A stretch of 64,000 bases of DNA from Streptomyces sp. ISL-11 (GTDB lineage Bacteria > Actinomycetota > Actinomycetes > Streptomycetales > Streptomycetaceae), in contig NZ_JAGGOL010000014.1 of the NCBI RefSeq assembly GCF_018614525.1, positions 1 through 64,000 on the forward strand, read 5' to 3'. The position numbers were made by a program, and so were the translations under genes. The notes beneath the pieces were generated by a model. That model searched no databases. It had not been told where the DNA came from and worked only from the letters and a program-made list of their open reading frames with translations. Shown here piece by piece: positions 1-9,084 of the stretch (position 1 is the stretch's first letter; every line of letters starts with the position of its first letter).

Positions 1-588
1 GGCGCCGGCGGCGGCCCGTACCCCGGCGGCCCCGGCGGCGGCCCGCCCGGTGGTCCCTACGGCGGCGACCCCTACGGCGGAAGCGGGGCACCCGGCGGCC
101 CCGGCAACCCCTACGGCGACCAGTACGGCGCCGCCGACCCGCTGGCGGGCATGCCGCCGCTCGCGAGCCGCTGGAAGCGGCTGGTGGCCCGGATCATCGA
201 CGCGCTGCTCATCGGCATCCCGGTCAGCGCGATCTTCTCCGCCGCGACCTGGGGCTGGGACCCCTGGGACGACAGCGGGAAGTCCACCGGGCTGTCCATC
301 ATCATCTCGGTGGTCTACTTCATCTACGAGGGCTTGATGCTCACCAGCCGCGGCCAGACCGTCGGCAAGATGGCCATGAAGATCCGGGTGGCGATGCTGG
401 AGAACGGCGCGGTGCCCGAAGGAAGGCCGGGCTGGACCCGCGCCGCCGTCTACTCCCTGCCCGAGGTCGTGCCGTGCTGCGGCTTCATCTTCTGGCTGAT
501 CAACGTGTTGTGGTGTACATGGGACGAGCCGTATCACCAATGCGTGCACGACAAGGCGGCGAAGACCGTGGTGGTCTCAGCCGTGTAG
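1..588 (+). CDS. RDD family membrane protein (5'-truncated by window edge)
   Basis: The reading frame is open from base 1, so the gene starts upstream; 195 codons plus the TAG stop are visible. The first 50 residues are a Gly/Pro/Tyr-rich low-complexity tail (repeated PYGG-like units), likely cytoplasmic and disordered. It is followed by the RDD domain: WKRLVARIIDALLIGIPV with the Arg...Asp signature in the first membrane helix, a second helix around IIISVVYFIYEG, the conserved GQTVGKMAMKIRV segment and a third hydrophobic stretch. RDD proteins are small polytopic membrane proteins of poorly defined, possibly transport or chaperone, function. The 3' end overlaps the convergent small membrane gene by 12 bp. 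Confidence 0.85.
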   Translation, partial: GAGGGPYPGGPGGGPPGGPYGGDPYGGSGAPGGPGNPYGDQYGAADPLAGMPPLASRWKRLVARIIDALLIGIPVSAIFSAATWGWDPWDDSGKSTGLSIIISVVYFIYEGLMLTSRGQTVGKMAMKIRVAMLENGAVPEGRPGWTRAAVYSLPEVVPCCGFIFWLINVLWCTWDEPYHQCVHDKAAKTVVVSAV

Positions 589-849
589 CGAGTGCTCGCT
601 CATCCTCGTCTCGGCGGGCAGCGGCGCCCGCCGTCCCGGGGCGCCGGCCGCGGTCCCGCGGACACCGCGGCCGGTCGTACGCGGCAGGGCCAGGGCGAGG
701 GCGACGACAAGTCCCAGCGCGAGCGACGCGAGGGCGATGACCGCGATTCCGATCCCCCCGCGGGCCTGCGACACCAGCAGCATCGCGAGCGCGGAGAGAA
801 CGACGGTGGCCGAACCATAAGTTATCTGTGCGGGAGTCGGACGCGGCAT
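577..849 (-). CDS. Small two-helix membrane protein, unknown function
   Basis: This 90-residue protein begins MPRPTPAQITYGSATVVLSA and has two hydrophobic helices: residues about 10-25 (ATVVLSALAMLLV) and about 30-52 (GGIGIAVIALASLALGLVVALALAL). An Arg/Pro/Gly-rich cytoplasmic tail follows. The start chosen at 849 has a GAGGA-like ribosome site about 10 bases upstream; a longer in-frame extension to 984 lacks one and has unlikely composition. It is convergent with, and overlaps by 12 bp, the RDD gene. I do not recognise a named family. Alanine/leucine-rich antisense frames are common in GC-rich DNA, but the clean helix pattern argues that it is real. Confidence 0.55.
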   Translation of the reverse strand: MPRPTPAQITYGSATVVLSALAMLLVSQARGGIGIAVIALASLALGLVVALALALPRTTGRGVRGTAAGAPGRRAPLPAETRMSEHSLHG

Positions 850-1169
850 GGCGGGATCCGTCCTCGGGGCAACGTATGAGAGGTGGGGGGAGCCGGCTGG
901 TGGGTACACCAAAACGGCTCTACGGTCCTGTCTGCCCGAGCTGAACTTGCGGTAAGCGTGACCTAACTCATGGTTGCGGAGCACGGGGGGCGCACGGGCT
1001 CATGCGCCTGTCCAACAGGTGAGATCGGCGCGCCCGTTAGTGTCCGAAATGCTCCAACTTAAAAACCGTATAACGTACTTGCCTCACCGGCCTCAGTCAA
1101 GACCTGGTTTTTCTTGCCCCTGTCCGGTCAAATACCTCCACAGTTGTTACTGGGGAGGACAGGACACAA
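850..1169. other. Intergenic promoter region upstream of the M6 protease
   Basis: About 320 bases separate the divergent small membrane gene and the protease. The stretch around 1055-1075 is unusually AT-rich for this genome and contains TATAAC at 1069-1074, a plausible -10 element, without a convincing -35. A GGGGAGGAC ribosome site precedes the GTG at 1170. No coding signal or strong hairpin is seen. Confidence 0.35.
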
Positions 1170-3587
1170 GTGAAAAGCAGCCAACGGAGGATCGTCGGAT
1201 CCGCCGCCGTGGCCACGGTCGTCGCGCTGAGCGCGGCGACCCTTTCGGCCGGAATCGCACAGGCGGCGGGCACGATCGGAACGGCGAACGGGACTGACCA
1301 CCCCGCGGCCGTCGAGCGGCACGACCCGGAGCAGGCCGAGCGCCGTGTGGAACACGACCTCAAGGGCCCGTACAGCAAGAAGAACGAGGCGCAGCGCAAG
1401 GCCGCCCTCGACAAGGTGATCGCCGGCGACGCCCGGGCCGAGCAGCGCGGCGCGTCGAAGGTCGTCCAGCTCGGCAAGGGCAAGTACGTCGAGCTCGCCC
1501 GCGAGAAGACCGACCGGATCTTCACGATCCTCGTGGACTTCGGCGACAAGGTCGACGACACCACGATGTACGACCCGGACGGCCCGGACGGCCCCAAGCC
1601 GCCCGTCAAGAAGTACGGCGGCACCGCCGGCCCGGCGCACAACCGAATAACCGAGCCGGACCGCAAGAAGGACAACAGCACCGCCTGGCGGAAGGATTTC
1701 AACCGCCAGTACTTCCAGGACCTGTACTTCTCGCACGACAAGGACAAGGAGTCCCTGGCCAAGTACTACGAGAAGCAGTCCTCGGGCCGCTACTCCGTCG
1801 AGGGCCAGGTCGCCGACTGGGTCAAGGTCCCGAACAACGAGGCCCGCTACGGCTCCAACTACTGCGGCTCCACCAACTGCCCCAGCGCCTGGGACCTCGT
1901 GCGCGACGGCGTCAACCAGTGGGTGAAGGACCAGCAGTCCGCCGGCCACTCCGACGCCGACATCAAGGCGGAGCTCGCCAAGTACGACCAGTGGGACCGC
2001 AACGACTACGACGGCGACGGCAACTTCAACGAGCCCGACGGCTACATCGACCACTTCCAGATCGTGCACGCCGGTGAGGACGAGTCCGCCGGCGGCGGTG
2101 TGCAGAAGACCGATGCCATCTGGGCCCACCGCTGGTACGCCTACGGCTCCGACGCGGGCAAGACCGGCCCCGGCACCAACAAGGCCGGCGGCACCCAGAT
2201 CGGCGACACCGGCATCTGGGTCGGCGACTACACCATGCAGCCCGAGAACGGCGGCCTCGGCGTCTTCGCCCACGAGTACGGCCACGACCTGGGCCTGCCC
2301 GACGAGTACGACACCACCGGCAAGGGCGAGTCCTCCGTCGCCTACTGGTCGCTGATGTCCTCCGGCTCCTGGCTCGGCGCCGGCAAGGACTCCATCGGTG
2401 ACCTGCCCGGTGACATGAGCGCCTGGGACAAGCTCCAGCTCGGCTGGCTCAACTACGGCAAGGCCAAGGCCGCGACGAAGTCGACGCACAAGCTGGGCGT
2501 GGCCGAGTACAACACCAAGGACAAGCAGGCGGTCGTCGTCGACCTGCCCGCCAAGGCGGTCAAGACCGACGTCGTCAAGCCCGCCGAGGGCGCCAAGCAG
2601 TGGTGGGGCGGCCAGGCCGACGACCTGAAGAGCACCCTCACCCGGTCCGTCGACCTCACCGGCAAGTCCAAGGCGCAGCTCGGCCTGTCGGGCTGGTGGG
2701 ACATCGAGGCCAACTACGACTACCTCTACGCCGAGGTGTCCACCGACGGCGGCGCCAACTGGACCCCGCTCGACGGCACCGCCGACGGCAAGTCCATCCC
2801 GCGCGACGGCGGCGACAAGCCCGCCCTGACCGGCGTCTCCGGCGGCTTCGAGAAGCTCGCCTACCCGCTCGACGCCTACGCGGGCAAGAAGGTCGACCTG
2901 CGCTTCCGCTACCAGACCGACGGCGGCACCACCGGCAAGGGCTTCACCGCCGACGCCATCACCCTCACCGCCGACGGCGCCACCCTCTTCGCGGACGGCG
3001 CCGAGGGCGACGACAACGGCTGGGCCGCGAAGGGCTTCTCGCGCATCGGCGAGTCCTTCACCAAGGAGTACGCGCAGTACTACATCGCCGAGAACCGCCA
3101 GTACGTGTCGTACGACAAGACCCTGAAGGTCGGCCCGTACAACTTCGGCTGGAAGAGCACCAAGCCGGCCTGGGTCGAGCACTACCCGTACCAGAACGGC
3201 CTGTTGATCTGGAAGTGGGACACCTCCCAGATCGACAACAACGTCGGCCTGCACCCGGGCGTCGGCCGCATCCTGCCCGTCGACGCGCACGCCAAGCCCG
3301 AGAAGTGGGCGGACGGCACCATGATGCGCAACCGCTTCCAGGCGTACGACTCGCCGTTCAGCTGGTACCCGAGCGACGGCTACACCATCCACAGCGACGG
3401 TGTCGCCACCCGCGTCAAGGGCAAGCTCGGCACGCCGGTCTTCGACGACCGCAAGGGCTCGTACTACGACAAGGCGAACCCGACCGGCGGCGTGCAGCTT
3501 ACTGACACCAACACCCGGATCAAGATCCTCACGGAGGCGCTGAGCGGCTCCACGATGACCATCCAGGTGGGCCCGTCGGGCAAGTAA
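1170..3587 (+). CDS. Secreted M6-family metalloprotease (immune inhibitor A-like)
   Basis: The predicted 805-residue secreted zinc protease opens with a Sec-type signal peptide (MKSSQRRIVG, then an Ala/Val-rich core ending near AQA at about residue 33). A charged propeptide-like region follows. The catalytic domain carries HEYGHDLGLPDEYD, with His368, Glu369 and His372 forming the HExxH zinc site of the M6 (InhA/peptidase_M6) family. The C-terminal half has Asp/Gly-rich beta domains typical of immune inhibitor A, including paired WWDIEANYDYLYAEVSTDGG-like carbohydrate/adhesion modules. The GTG start has a good GGAGGAC site. The gene is single and ends at a strong hairpin terminator. Likely role: extracellular protein degradation during growth or development. 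Confidence 0.9.
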   Translation: MKSSQRRIVGSAAVATVVALSAATLSAGIAQAAGTIGTANGTDHPAAVERHDPEQAERRVEHDLKGPYSKKNEAQRKAALDKVIAGDARAEQRGASKVVQLGKGKYVELAREKTDRIFTILVDFGDKVDDTTMYDPDGPDGPKPPVKKYGGTAGPAHNRITEPDRKKDNSTAWRKDFNRQYFQDLYFSHDKDKESLAKYYEKQSSGRYSVEGQVADWVKVPNNEARYGSNYCGSTNCPSAWDLVRDGVNQWVKDQQSAGHSDADIKAELAKYDQWDRNDYDGDGNFNEPDGYIDHFQIVHAGEDESAGGGVQKTDAIWAHRWYAYGSDAGKTGPGTNKAGGTQIGDTGIWVGDYTMQPENGGLGVFAHEYGHDLGLPDEYDTTGKGESSVAYWSLMSSGSWLGAGKDSIGDLPGDMSAWDKLQLGWLNYGKAKAATKSTHKLGVAEYNTKDKQAVVVDLPAKAVKTDVVKPAEGAKQWWGGQADDLKSTLTRSVDLTGKSKAQLGLSGWWDIEANYDYLYAEVSTDGGANWTPLDGTADGKSIPRDGGDKPALTGVSGGFEKLAYPLDAYAGKKVDLRFRYQTDGGTTGKGFTADAITLTADGATLFADGAEGDDNGWAAKGFSRIGESFTKEYAQYYIAENRQYVSYDKTLKVGPYNFGWKSTKPAWVEHYPYQNGLLIWKWDTSQIDNNVGLHPGVGRILPVDAHAKPEKWADGTMMRNRFQAYDSPFSWYPSDGYTIHSDGVATRVKGKLGTPVFDDRKGSYYDKANPTGGVQLTDTNTRIKILTEALSGSTMTIQVGPSGK

Positions 3588-3625
3588 CCCCCGAGTAATC
3601 GGTATCTCCGCAGGTCAGAGACGTG

Positions 3626-3657
3626 TCGGCCGTCGCCCTCTAGCGGGCGGCGGCCGA
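3626..3657 (+). terminator. Hairpin terminator after the M6 protease
   Basis: A 13-bp stem, TCGGCCGTCGCCC against GGGCGGCGGCCGA with one G-U pair, closes a 6-base loop 38 bases after the protease stop codon. There is no downstream T run, as is usual in Streptomyces. Confidence 0.7.
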
Positions 3658-3717
3658 TCGCGTTTAGATGACTGCCATGACGCTGTTATTGACACGGGTG
3701 GCTGCGGGGGATTCGAG

Positions 3718-4065
3718 GTGACCGGTATGGCCGGAGGTGGATTCGCCAAGCTGCCGGGCGGCAGTGTGGTCGTCGCCCTCTCGCTGCCGAGCCCACCGGG
3801 CGGCGGGGCCCCGAACGGGCGCGTACGGGTCCTGGTCCACGCCGTGAACCGCCAGCGGGCCCTCACCCGCCTCCGCAACCTCGGCCTGCGGTCCGTCTAC
3901 CTCCGGGGCAACAGCGAGCCCCCGACGCCGGACGAGATAACCGCGGTCCTCCACCACCCGGACGGCCTCGTCTGGCGCGGCGCACCGGATGACGACACGG
4001 AGTCGTGGCATCCGATAAGGGCCCTGCTGCGGAGCCGCACCCCATCAAGCCCGTCCGGCGTTTGA
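3718..4065 (+). CDS. Conserved hypothetical protein, 115 aa
   Basis: This small soluble protein begins MTGMAGGGFAKLPGG and has a compact alpha/beta-looking core (RVRVLVHAVNRQRALTRLRNLGLRSVYLRGN). It lacks membrane segments or recognisable motifs. The GTG at 3718 is chosen because of the GAGGTG context; the ATG at 3727 is an alternative. Its last codons and its TGA stop (4063-4065) fall inside a short copy of the intergenic repeat motif (4044-4069), so the C-terminal residues PSSPSGV are probably repeat-derived. Function unknown. It is convergent with pncA. Confidence 0.6.
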   Translation: MTGMAGGGFAKLPGGSVVVALSLPSPPGGGAPNGRVRVLVHAVNRQRALTRLRNLGLRSVYLRGNSEPPTPDEITAVLHHPDGLVWRGAPDDDTESWHPIRALLRSRTPSSPSGV

Positions 4066-4095
4066 GGACGCCTGTGGCACGGCCACGACCCGCCC

Positions 4096-4689
4096 CTACC
4101 CGCCCTGAACCACCGGCTTGCCGCTCAGCTCCACACCCGCGTCCCGCAACTCCTCCAGGGCCCGCTCCGTCGTCCGGGGCGCGACCCCGGCCGTGAGGTC
4201 GAGCAGCACGTGCGTACGGAAACCCTCTCGGGCCGCGTCCAGCGCTGTCGCCCGCACGCAGTGGTCCGTCGCGAGGCCCACGACGTCGACCTCCGTGACG
4301 TCCCGCTCCCGGAGCCAGTCCGCCAAGGACACCCCGTTCTCGTCGGTGCCCTCGAAACCGCTGTACGCGGCGGCGTAGGCACCCTTGTCGAAGACGGCGT
4401 CTATCGCCCCGGAGGCGATGATCGGCGCGAAGTTCGGGTGGAAGCCGCTGCCCTCCGTGCCGGCCACGCAGTGCACGGGCCAGGAGCGCTCGTAGTCCGG
4501 GTGATCGGAGAAGTGGTCGCCGGGATCTATGTGGTGGTCGCGGGTGGCGACCACGTGCCGGTAGCCGGCGGTGGCCTCGCCGACCAGGTCGGTGATGGCC
4601 GCGGCCACGTCGGCGCCGCCGGCGACCGCGAGGCTGCCGCCCTCGCAGAAGTCGTTCTGCACGTCGACGACGATCAGTGCACGCTGCAT
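4096..4689 (-). CDS. pncA: Nicotinamidase
   Basis: This enzyme deamidates nicotinamide to nicotinate in NAD salvage. The 197-residue isochorismatase-fold protein starts MQRALIVVDVQNDFCEGG. Compared with mycobacterial PncA, the catalytic triad is Asp9, Lys102 (DKGAYAAAY) and Cys144 (ATDHCVRAT); metal ligands are likely Asp51, His53, His59 and His73. Length is normal. It lies 125 bp downstream of pncB on the same strand, and the two enzymes act consecutively, so a two-gene salvage operon is likely. Nothing looks damaged. Confidence 0.95.
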   Translation of the reverse strand: MQRALIVVDVQNDFCEGGSLAVAGGADVAAAITDLVGEATAGYRHVVATRDHHIDPGDHFSDHPDYERSWPVHCVAGTEGSGFHPNFAPIIASGAIDAVFDKGAYAAAYSGFEGTDENGVSLADWLRERDVTEVDVVGLATDHCVRATALDAAREGFRTHVLLDLTAGVAPRTTERALEELRDAGVELSGKPVVQGG

Positions 4690-4814
4690 GATGCGGATCC
4701 TTAGGGGAAGGGCCCTCGGCCGACAGTGCGGATCAAGTCGTTGTGACCGAGGGTAGTGACTCGCCTCGCGTTATGGGAGGGGGTGTCCGGAGCGCCCGGG
4801 CGCAAGGGCGCCCG

Positions 4815-6143
4815 TCAGACGTACTCCGTCGGCAGGACCGCCTCGCCGCGCGAGAGCTGCGTCGCCGACATCGGCAGGGCCGCCCGCGCGGCCGTATGCC
4901 GGTCGCGGGCCGCGTCCAGCGGCTCGCGGGCGACGGTCTCGCCGCCGCGTACGAGCTGTACGAGCAGCTGCCGGTCCGCGAGCTCGGCGGGTACCGGGCC
5001 GGTGCCCACGACCTCGGCCTCCGCCACGCCGTCCACGTCGAGCCGGCGGGCCGCCCACTTGCGGCCGCCGACCGAGGACTTGCCGCCCATGGACTTCTTC
5101 GCGACCGGCCGCAGCGGCGCGTCCGCCCCGGGGCCGTCCGCGCGGGCCACGAGCTTGTAGACCATCGAGCAGGTGGGGTGCCCACTGCCGGTCACCAGCT
5201 GGGTGCCGACGCCGTACGCGTCCACGGGCGCGGCCGCCAGCGAGGCGATCGCGTACTCGTCCAGGTCGCTGGTGACGACGATCCGCGTCTTGGTGGCCCC
5301 CAGCTCGTCCAGCTGCTGCCGCACCCGGTGGGCGAGCAGCAGCAGGTCGCCGGAGTCGATCCGGACGGCGCCCAGCTCCGGCCCGGCGATCTCCACGGCC
5401 ATCCGGACGGCCTCCGTGACGTCGAAGGTGTCGACGAGCAGGGTCGTGCCTCCGCCGAGGGCGTCGACCTGTGCGGTGAAGGCGTCCCGCTCGCTGTCGT
5501 GCAACAGCGTGAAGGCGTGCGCACTGGTGCCGACGGTCGGAATGTTGTAACGGAACCCGGCCGCCAGGTCGGACGTCGAGGCGAAGCCGCCCACGTACGC
5601 GGCGCGCGCGGCGGCGACGGCCGCCAGCTCGTGGGTGCGCCGGGCCCCCATCTCGATCAGCGGCCGCCCGCCGGCCGCGACCGCCATCCGGGAGGCCGCG
5701 GCGGCGACCGCCGAGTCGTGGTTGAGGATCGAGAGGATCACCGTCTCCAGGAGGACGGCCTCGGCGAAGCTGCCCTCGACGCGGAGGATCGGCGAGCCGG
5801 GGAAGTAGACCTCGCCCTCGGGGTAGCCCCAGATGTCACCGCGGAAGCGGTAGTCGGCCAGCCAGGCGAGCGTCGGCTCGTCCACGATCCCCCGCTCCGC
5901 GAGGAAGTCCAGCACGCCGCTGTCGAAGCGGAAGTTCTCCACGGCGTCCAGGACGCGGCCGGTGCCGCCGACGACGCCGTAGCGGCGGCCGTCGGGCAGC
6001 CGGCGGGTGAAGACCTCGAAGACCGAGCGGCGGTCGGCTGTGCCCGAGCGCAGTGCCGCCTGGAGCATCGTGAGTTCGTACCGGTCGGTGAAGAGGGCCG
6101 TCGACGGCACGTCCACCGGCAGCCTCAAGTCCGCAGCGTTCAT
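4815..6143 (-). CDS. pncB: Nicotinate phosphoribosyltransferase
   Basis: The 442-residue cytoplasmic enzyme converts nicotinate and PRPP to nicotinate mononucleotide, the step after PncA. Family landmarks include [20 protein letters not shown] near the N-terminus, [29 protein letters not shown] and the [17 protein letters not shown] phosphoribosyl-binding segment. Length is typical of the short bacterial PncB class. The ATG at 6143 lies 8 bases after a TAGCAT -10-like sequence on the minus strand, suggesting a leaderless or near-leaderless transcript. pncA follows downstream. Confidence 0.95.
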   Translation of the reverse strand: MNAADLRLPVDVPSTALFTDRYELTMLQAALRSGTADRRSVFEVFTRRLPDGRRYGVVGGTGRVLDAVENFRFDSGVLDFLAERGIVDEPTLAWLADYRFRGDIWGYPEGEVYFPGSPILRVEGSFAEAVLLETVILSILNHDSAVAAAASRMAVAAGGRPLIEMGARRTHELAAVAAARAAYVGGFASTSDLAAGFRYNIPTVGTSAHAFTLLHDSERDAFTAQVDALGGGTTLLVDTFDVTEAVRMAVEIAGPELGAVRIDSGDLLLLAHRVRQQLDELGATKTRIVVTSDLDEYAIASLAAAPVDAYGVGTQLVTGSGHPTCSMVYKLVARADGPGADAPLRPVAKKSMGGKSSVGGRKWAARRLDVDGVAEAEVVGTGPVPAELADRQLLVQLVRGGETVAREPLDAARDRHTAARAALPMSATQLSRGEAVLPTEYV

Positions 6144-6151
6144 GGCATCAG

Positions 6152-6181
6152 ATGCTACCCCCGAATCTCGTCAGAGTGACG
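6152..6181 (-). promoter_or_regulatory. Putative pncB promoter with small palindrome
   Basis: On the minus strand TAGCAT (6157-6152) sits 8 bases before the pncB ATG. A CGTCA-gag-TGACG palindrome (6169-6181) overlaps where the -35 would be. This could be an operator for an NAD-pathway repressor; that is inference, because the arms are only 5 bp. Confidence 0.35.
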
Positions 6182-6282
6182 ATTTCTGTCGCCGCAGGGT
6201 GGCCGGGCGCGGGCGTCGGGCGGGCGGGGCGCCGGGCCGAGGGCGGTACCCCTTTGTGCATCGCGCCGCCGCGAGTGGCAGC

Positions 6283-6594
6283 ATGGGAAGGGTGAGTGTT
6301 GCACCGGTCGAGATCGAACGACCCGAGACGGGCGAATCCCCCTTCGCCGTGGCCGAGCCCGACGTGCCGTGGGTGACCCTGGTCCACAACGATCCCGTCA
6401 ACCTCATGAGTTATGTGACGTATGTCTTTCAGGCGTACTTCGGTTACCCCAAGGACAAGGCGCACCAGCTGATGCTCGACGTCCATCACAAGGGGCGCGC
6501 CACCGTGTCCAGTGGCAGCCGCGAGGAAATGGAGCGGGACGTGCAGGCGATGCACGGTTACGGCCTGTGGGCGACGCTGTCGCAGGACCGTTGA
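6283..6594 (+). CDS. clpS: ATP-dependent Clp protease adaptor ClpS
   Basis: ClpS delivers N-degron substrates to the Clp AAA+ unfoldase. The 103-residue protein has a variable acidic N-terminus ([18 protein letters not shown]), then the conserved core [20 protein letters not shown], in which Asn-Asp-Pro lines the N-end-rule pocket, and later VHHKGRATV and [10 protein letters not shown]. The start is uncertain: ATG at 6283 or GTG at 6292; GGAAGG lies between them. The stop overlaps the start of the DUF2017 gene by one base (TGATG), so translation is coupled. Confidence 0.93.
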   Translation: MGRVSVAPVEIERPETGESPFAVAEPDVPWVTLVHNDPVNLMSYVTYVFQAYFGYPKDKAHQLMLDVHHKGRATVSSGSREEMERDVQAMHGYGLWATLSQDR

Positions 6595-7187
6595 TGGCCG
6601 GGCACTTCGAGCCGCTGCCGGGCGGCGGGGCCGCCGTGGCCCTGGACGAGGTCGAGATCTCCATCCTGCGCAGCCTGGCCGTCCAGCTCCTGGAGCTGAT
6701 CGGGCCGGGCGAGAGCCACGGCGCCGACGACGCCGACCCGCTGGCGCGGCTCTTCGCCGAGGGCCCCAGCGAGCCGCCCGCCGACCCCGCGCTGGCCCGC
6801 CTCTTCCCGGACGCCTATGGTGATCCGGGCTCCGAGCAGGACCAGCGGGAGCGCGCGTACGCCTCCGAGTTCCGCCGTTACACCGAGAACGACCTGCGGG
6901 AGCGCAAGCGCGAGGACGCCCTGGGCGTCGTCCGCTCGCTGGACTCGCTGACGCCGGCCGGGGACAGCGGCGCCGTGCTGCGGCTGCCGGCCGAGGACTG
7001 CCGGCGCTGGCTGGGCGCGCTCAACGATCTGCGGCTGGCCATAGGGACGCGGCTGGAGGTCCGGGAGGACGACGACAGCGAGGCGCTGTTCCGGCTGCCG
7101 GACGAGGATCCGCGCAAGCCGATGGTCATGGCGTACCTCTGGCTCGGGGGTCTTCAGGAGACGCTGGTCGAGGCCCTGATGGCGTGA
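6594..7187 (+). CDS. DUF2017 domain protein, clpS-coupled
   Basis: This is a 197-residue acidic cytoplasmic protein, helix-rich, with no signal peptide or membrane span. The ATG overlaps the clpS TGA. The N-terminal part (LDEVEISILRSLAVQLLELI) and the C-terminal part (RLEVREDD...PMVMAYLWLGGLQETLVEAL) match the DUF2017 family as recalled, which regularly follows clpS in actinobacteria. The close coupling suggests a role in Clp substrate selection or regulation, but no biochemical activity is known to me. Confidence 0.85.
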   Translation: MAGHFEPLPGGGAAVALDEVEISILRSLAVQLLELIGPGESHGADDADPLARLFAEGPSEPPADPALARLFPDAYGDPGSEQDQRERAYASEFRRYTENDLRERKREDALGVVRSLDSLTPAGDSGAVLRLPAEDCRRWLGALNDLRLAIGTRLEVREDDDSEALFRLPDEDPRKPMVMAYLWLGGLQETLVEALMA

Positions 7188-7521
7188 ATTCGACGGGCAA
7201 ATCCGGAGCGAATGCCATGAACATGCCAGATGTGTCCGCTTAGCGAACGCTCAAGTCCGGATAACGATCGAATCACTGTGGTGGCGGCTATTGGCCGTCA
7301 CCATTACTTTTGTCCTAATTCCTTTGTGGTGTGCCTCACAATGGCCCCGACGATCTCCTCGCCACTCGTGATAAATCTTCACGACCTGCCACCGCGACGC
7401 CACCCATGTTGCGGCGGGAGCGCTTCGCCGGCCGACCGTCGGCAATGACAGGACTCCATTTCCGGGGGGATCTGGACCCGATCCGAATTGACCGGATCGG
7501 TATGGAGAAAGGCGCACCACC
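7188..7521 (+). promoter_or_regulatory. Leader of the amino-acid permease with hairpin/operator
   Basis: The 334-bp gap is locally AT-rich (7300-7380) and presumably holds the permease promoter. At 7478-7500 an 8-bp perfect inverted repeat, CCGATCCG ... CGGATCGG with a 7-base spacer, sits 21 bp before the ATG, just ahead of the GGAGAAAGG ribosome site. It could be an operator or a translational control hairpin. No reading frame in this gap looks real. Confidence 0.4.
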
Positions 7522-9003
7522 ATGACCTCTGAGCAGGTCGCGGACCGTACCGCAAGCGCGGAGGCCGCAGGGCAGGACGGAAGCGGACAGGACGCTTCCG
7601 AGGGTTACCAGCGCGGACTGGGCAACCGACAGATCCAGATGATCGCCATCGGCGGTGCCATCGGCACCGGCCTGTTTCTCGGCGCCGGCACGGCCATCCA
7701 CAAGGCCGGTCCCAGCCTGATCCTGGCCTACGCAATAGCCGGCCTCGTCATCTTCTTCATCATGCGCGCGCTCGGCGAGCTGCTCATGTACCGCCCGGTG
7801 TCGGGGTCCTTCTCCGACTACGCGCGGGAATTCCTCGGCCCCTTCTGGGGGTACGTGACCGGCTGGACGTACTGGCTCTTCTGGGTCGTCACCGGCATCG
7901 TCGAGGTCACCGCCGCGGCGACCTATATGAGCTACTGGACCCATGGCGACGTCCCGCAATGGGTGTCCGCTCTCGGGTTCACGGTCATCCTCTACTTCGC
8001 CAACCTGATCTCCGTGAAGCTCTTCGGTGAGCTGGAGTTCTGGTTCTCCATGGTCAAGGTCACCGCCATCATCGGCATGATCCTGATCGGCCTCGGCGTG
8101 ATCACCCTCGGCTTCTCCGACGCCGGTGACACCGCCACCTTCACCAACCTCTGGTCGCACCACGGCTTCTTCCCCAACGGCATCCGCTCCACGCTGATGA
8201 CGCTGCAGATCGTGATGTTCGCGTTCCTCGCCGTCGAGCTCGTCGGCGTCACCGCGGGCGAGGCCAAGGACCCGAAGAAGACGCTCCCCAAGGCGATCAA
8301 CACCGTCCCGTGGCGGATCGCGGTCTTCTACATCGGTGCGCTCATCATCATTCTGGCCGTGGTCCCGTGGACCGAGTTCATGCCCGGGGTGAGCCCGTTC
8401 GTGGCGGCCTTCGCGAAGATCGGCCTGCCGGCCGGCGCCGGCATCGTCAACTTCGTGGTGCTGACGGCGGCGCTCTCCTCCTGCAACTCCGGTATGTACT
8501 CCACCGGCCGCATGCTGCGCGACCTCGCGCTCAACGGCCAGGGCCCGAAGTTCTTCGCCCAGCTCACCAAGAACGGCCTGCCGCTGCGCGGTACGACCTT
8601 CTCGGCCGCGCTGATGCTCGTCGGCGTCTGGATCAACTACCAGTGGCCGGGACAGGCGTTCACCTACGTCGTGTCCTTCGCGACCATCTCGGGCATGTGG
8701 GCGTGGATCATGATCCTCGCGGCGCAGCTGATCTACCGCCGCAAGGCCAACCGCGGCGAGCTTCCGCAGTCCGCGTTCAAGGCCCCCGGTGCGCCGTGGA
8801 CCAGCCTCTTCGCGCTCGCCTTCATCCTCATGGTGATCGTGCTGATGGGCATCGACAAGGACTCCCGGATCTCCCTGTACTGCGCGCCCATCTGGGCCGC
8901 GATCATGGTGGGCTCGTACTACGTCCTCAAGGCCCGCAACCCGCAGGCATTCGCCCGCAAGAACTACGCGGCGCCTGTCGAAGAGGCGGCCAAGAGCCAC
9001 TGA
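7522..9003 (+). CDS. APC-family amino-acid permease
   Basis: The 493-residue integral membrane transporter belongs to the amino acid-polyamine-organocation superfamily. The first helix carries GGAIGTGLFLGAG, the substrate-binding unwound-helix motif of GabP/AroP/CycA-type permeases. About twelve hydrophobic helices follow, with conserved FAFLAVELVGVTAGEAKDP (TM6 region) and SSCNSGMYSTGRMLRDLA. It should exchange or import a neutral, aromatic or D-amino acid by proton symport; the exact substrate cannot be read from sequence. The N-terminal 35 residues are hydrophilic and cytoplasmic. It appears monocistronic, ending at a strong hairpin. Confidence 0.93.
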   Translation: MTSEQVADRTASAEAAGQDGSGQDASEGYQRGLGNRQIQMIAIGGAIGTGLFLGAGTAIHKAGPSLILAYAIAGLVIFFIMRALGELLMYRPVSGSFSDYAREFLGPFWGYVTGWTYWLFWVVTGIVEVTAAATYMSYWTHGDVPQWVSALGFTVILYFANLISVKLFGELEFWFSMVKVTAIIGMILIGLGVITLGFSDAGDTATFTNLWSHHGFFPNGIRSTLMTLQIVMFAFLAVELVGVTAGEAKDPKKTLPKAINTVPWRIAVFYIGALIIILAVVPWTEFMPGVSPFVAAFAKIGLPAGAGIVNFVVLTAALSSCNSGMYSTGRMLRDLALNGQGPKFFAQLTKNGLPLRGTTFSAALMLVGVWINYQWPGQAFTYVVSFATISGMWAWIMILAAQLIYRRKANRGELPQSAFKAPGAPWTSLFALAFILMVIVLMGIDKDSRISLYCAPIWAAIMVGSYYVLKARNPQAFARKNYAAPVEEAAKSH

Positions 9004-9027
9004 CGCTCTGACCGCTGTCCGGCATTC

Positions 9028-9064
9028 GGGCCCGTTCGTACCACCACTCGGTACGGACGGGCCC
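9028..9064 (+). terminator. Hairpin terminator after the permease
   Basis: A 15-bp stem, GGGCCCGTTCGTACC with GGTACGGACGGGCCC and a single mismatch, encloses a 7-base loop. It is followed by TTCTGTCT. It separates the permease from mec. Confidence 0.75.
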
Positions 9065-9084
9065 TTCTGTCTATCCTGGCCGAC

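Noticed and set aside
577..984. Longer version of the small membrane gene starting at 984
   Set aside because: The extra 45 residues are basic and unstructured, with no ribosome site; the start at 849 fits better.
1128..3392. Very long open frame antisense to the M6 protease (over 700 codons)
   Set aside because: Third-position GC bias keeps the antisense frame open; composition is Val/Gly/Leu-rich without motifs, while the forward strand has a clear HExxH protease.
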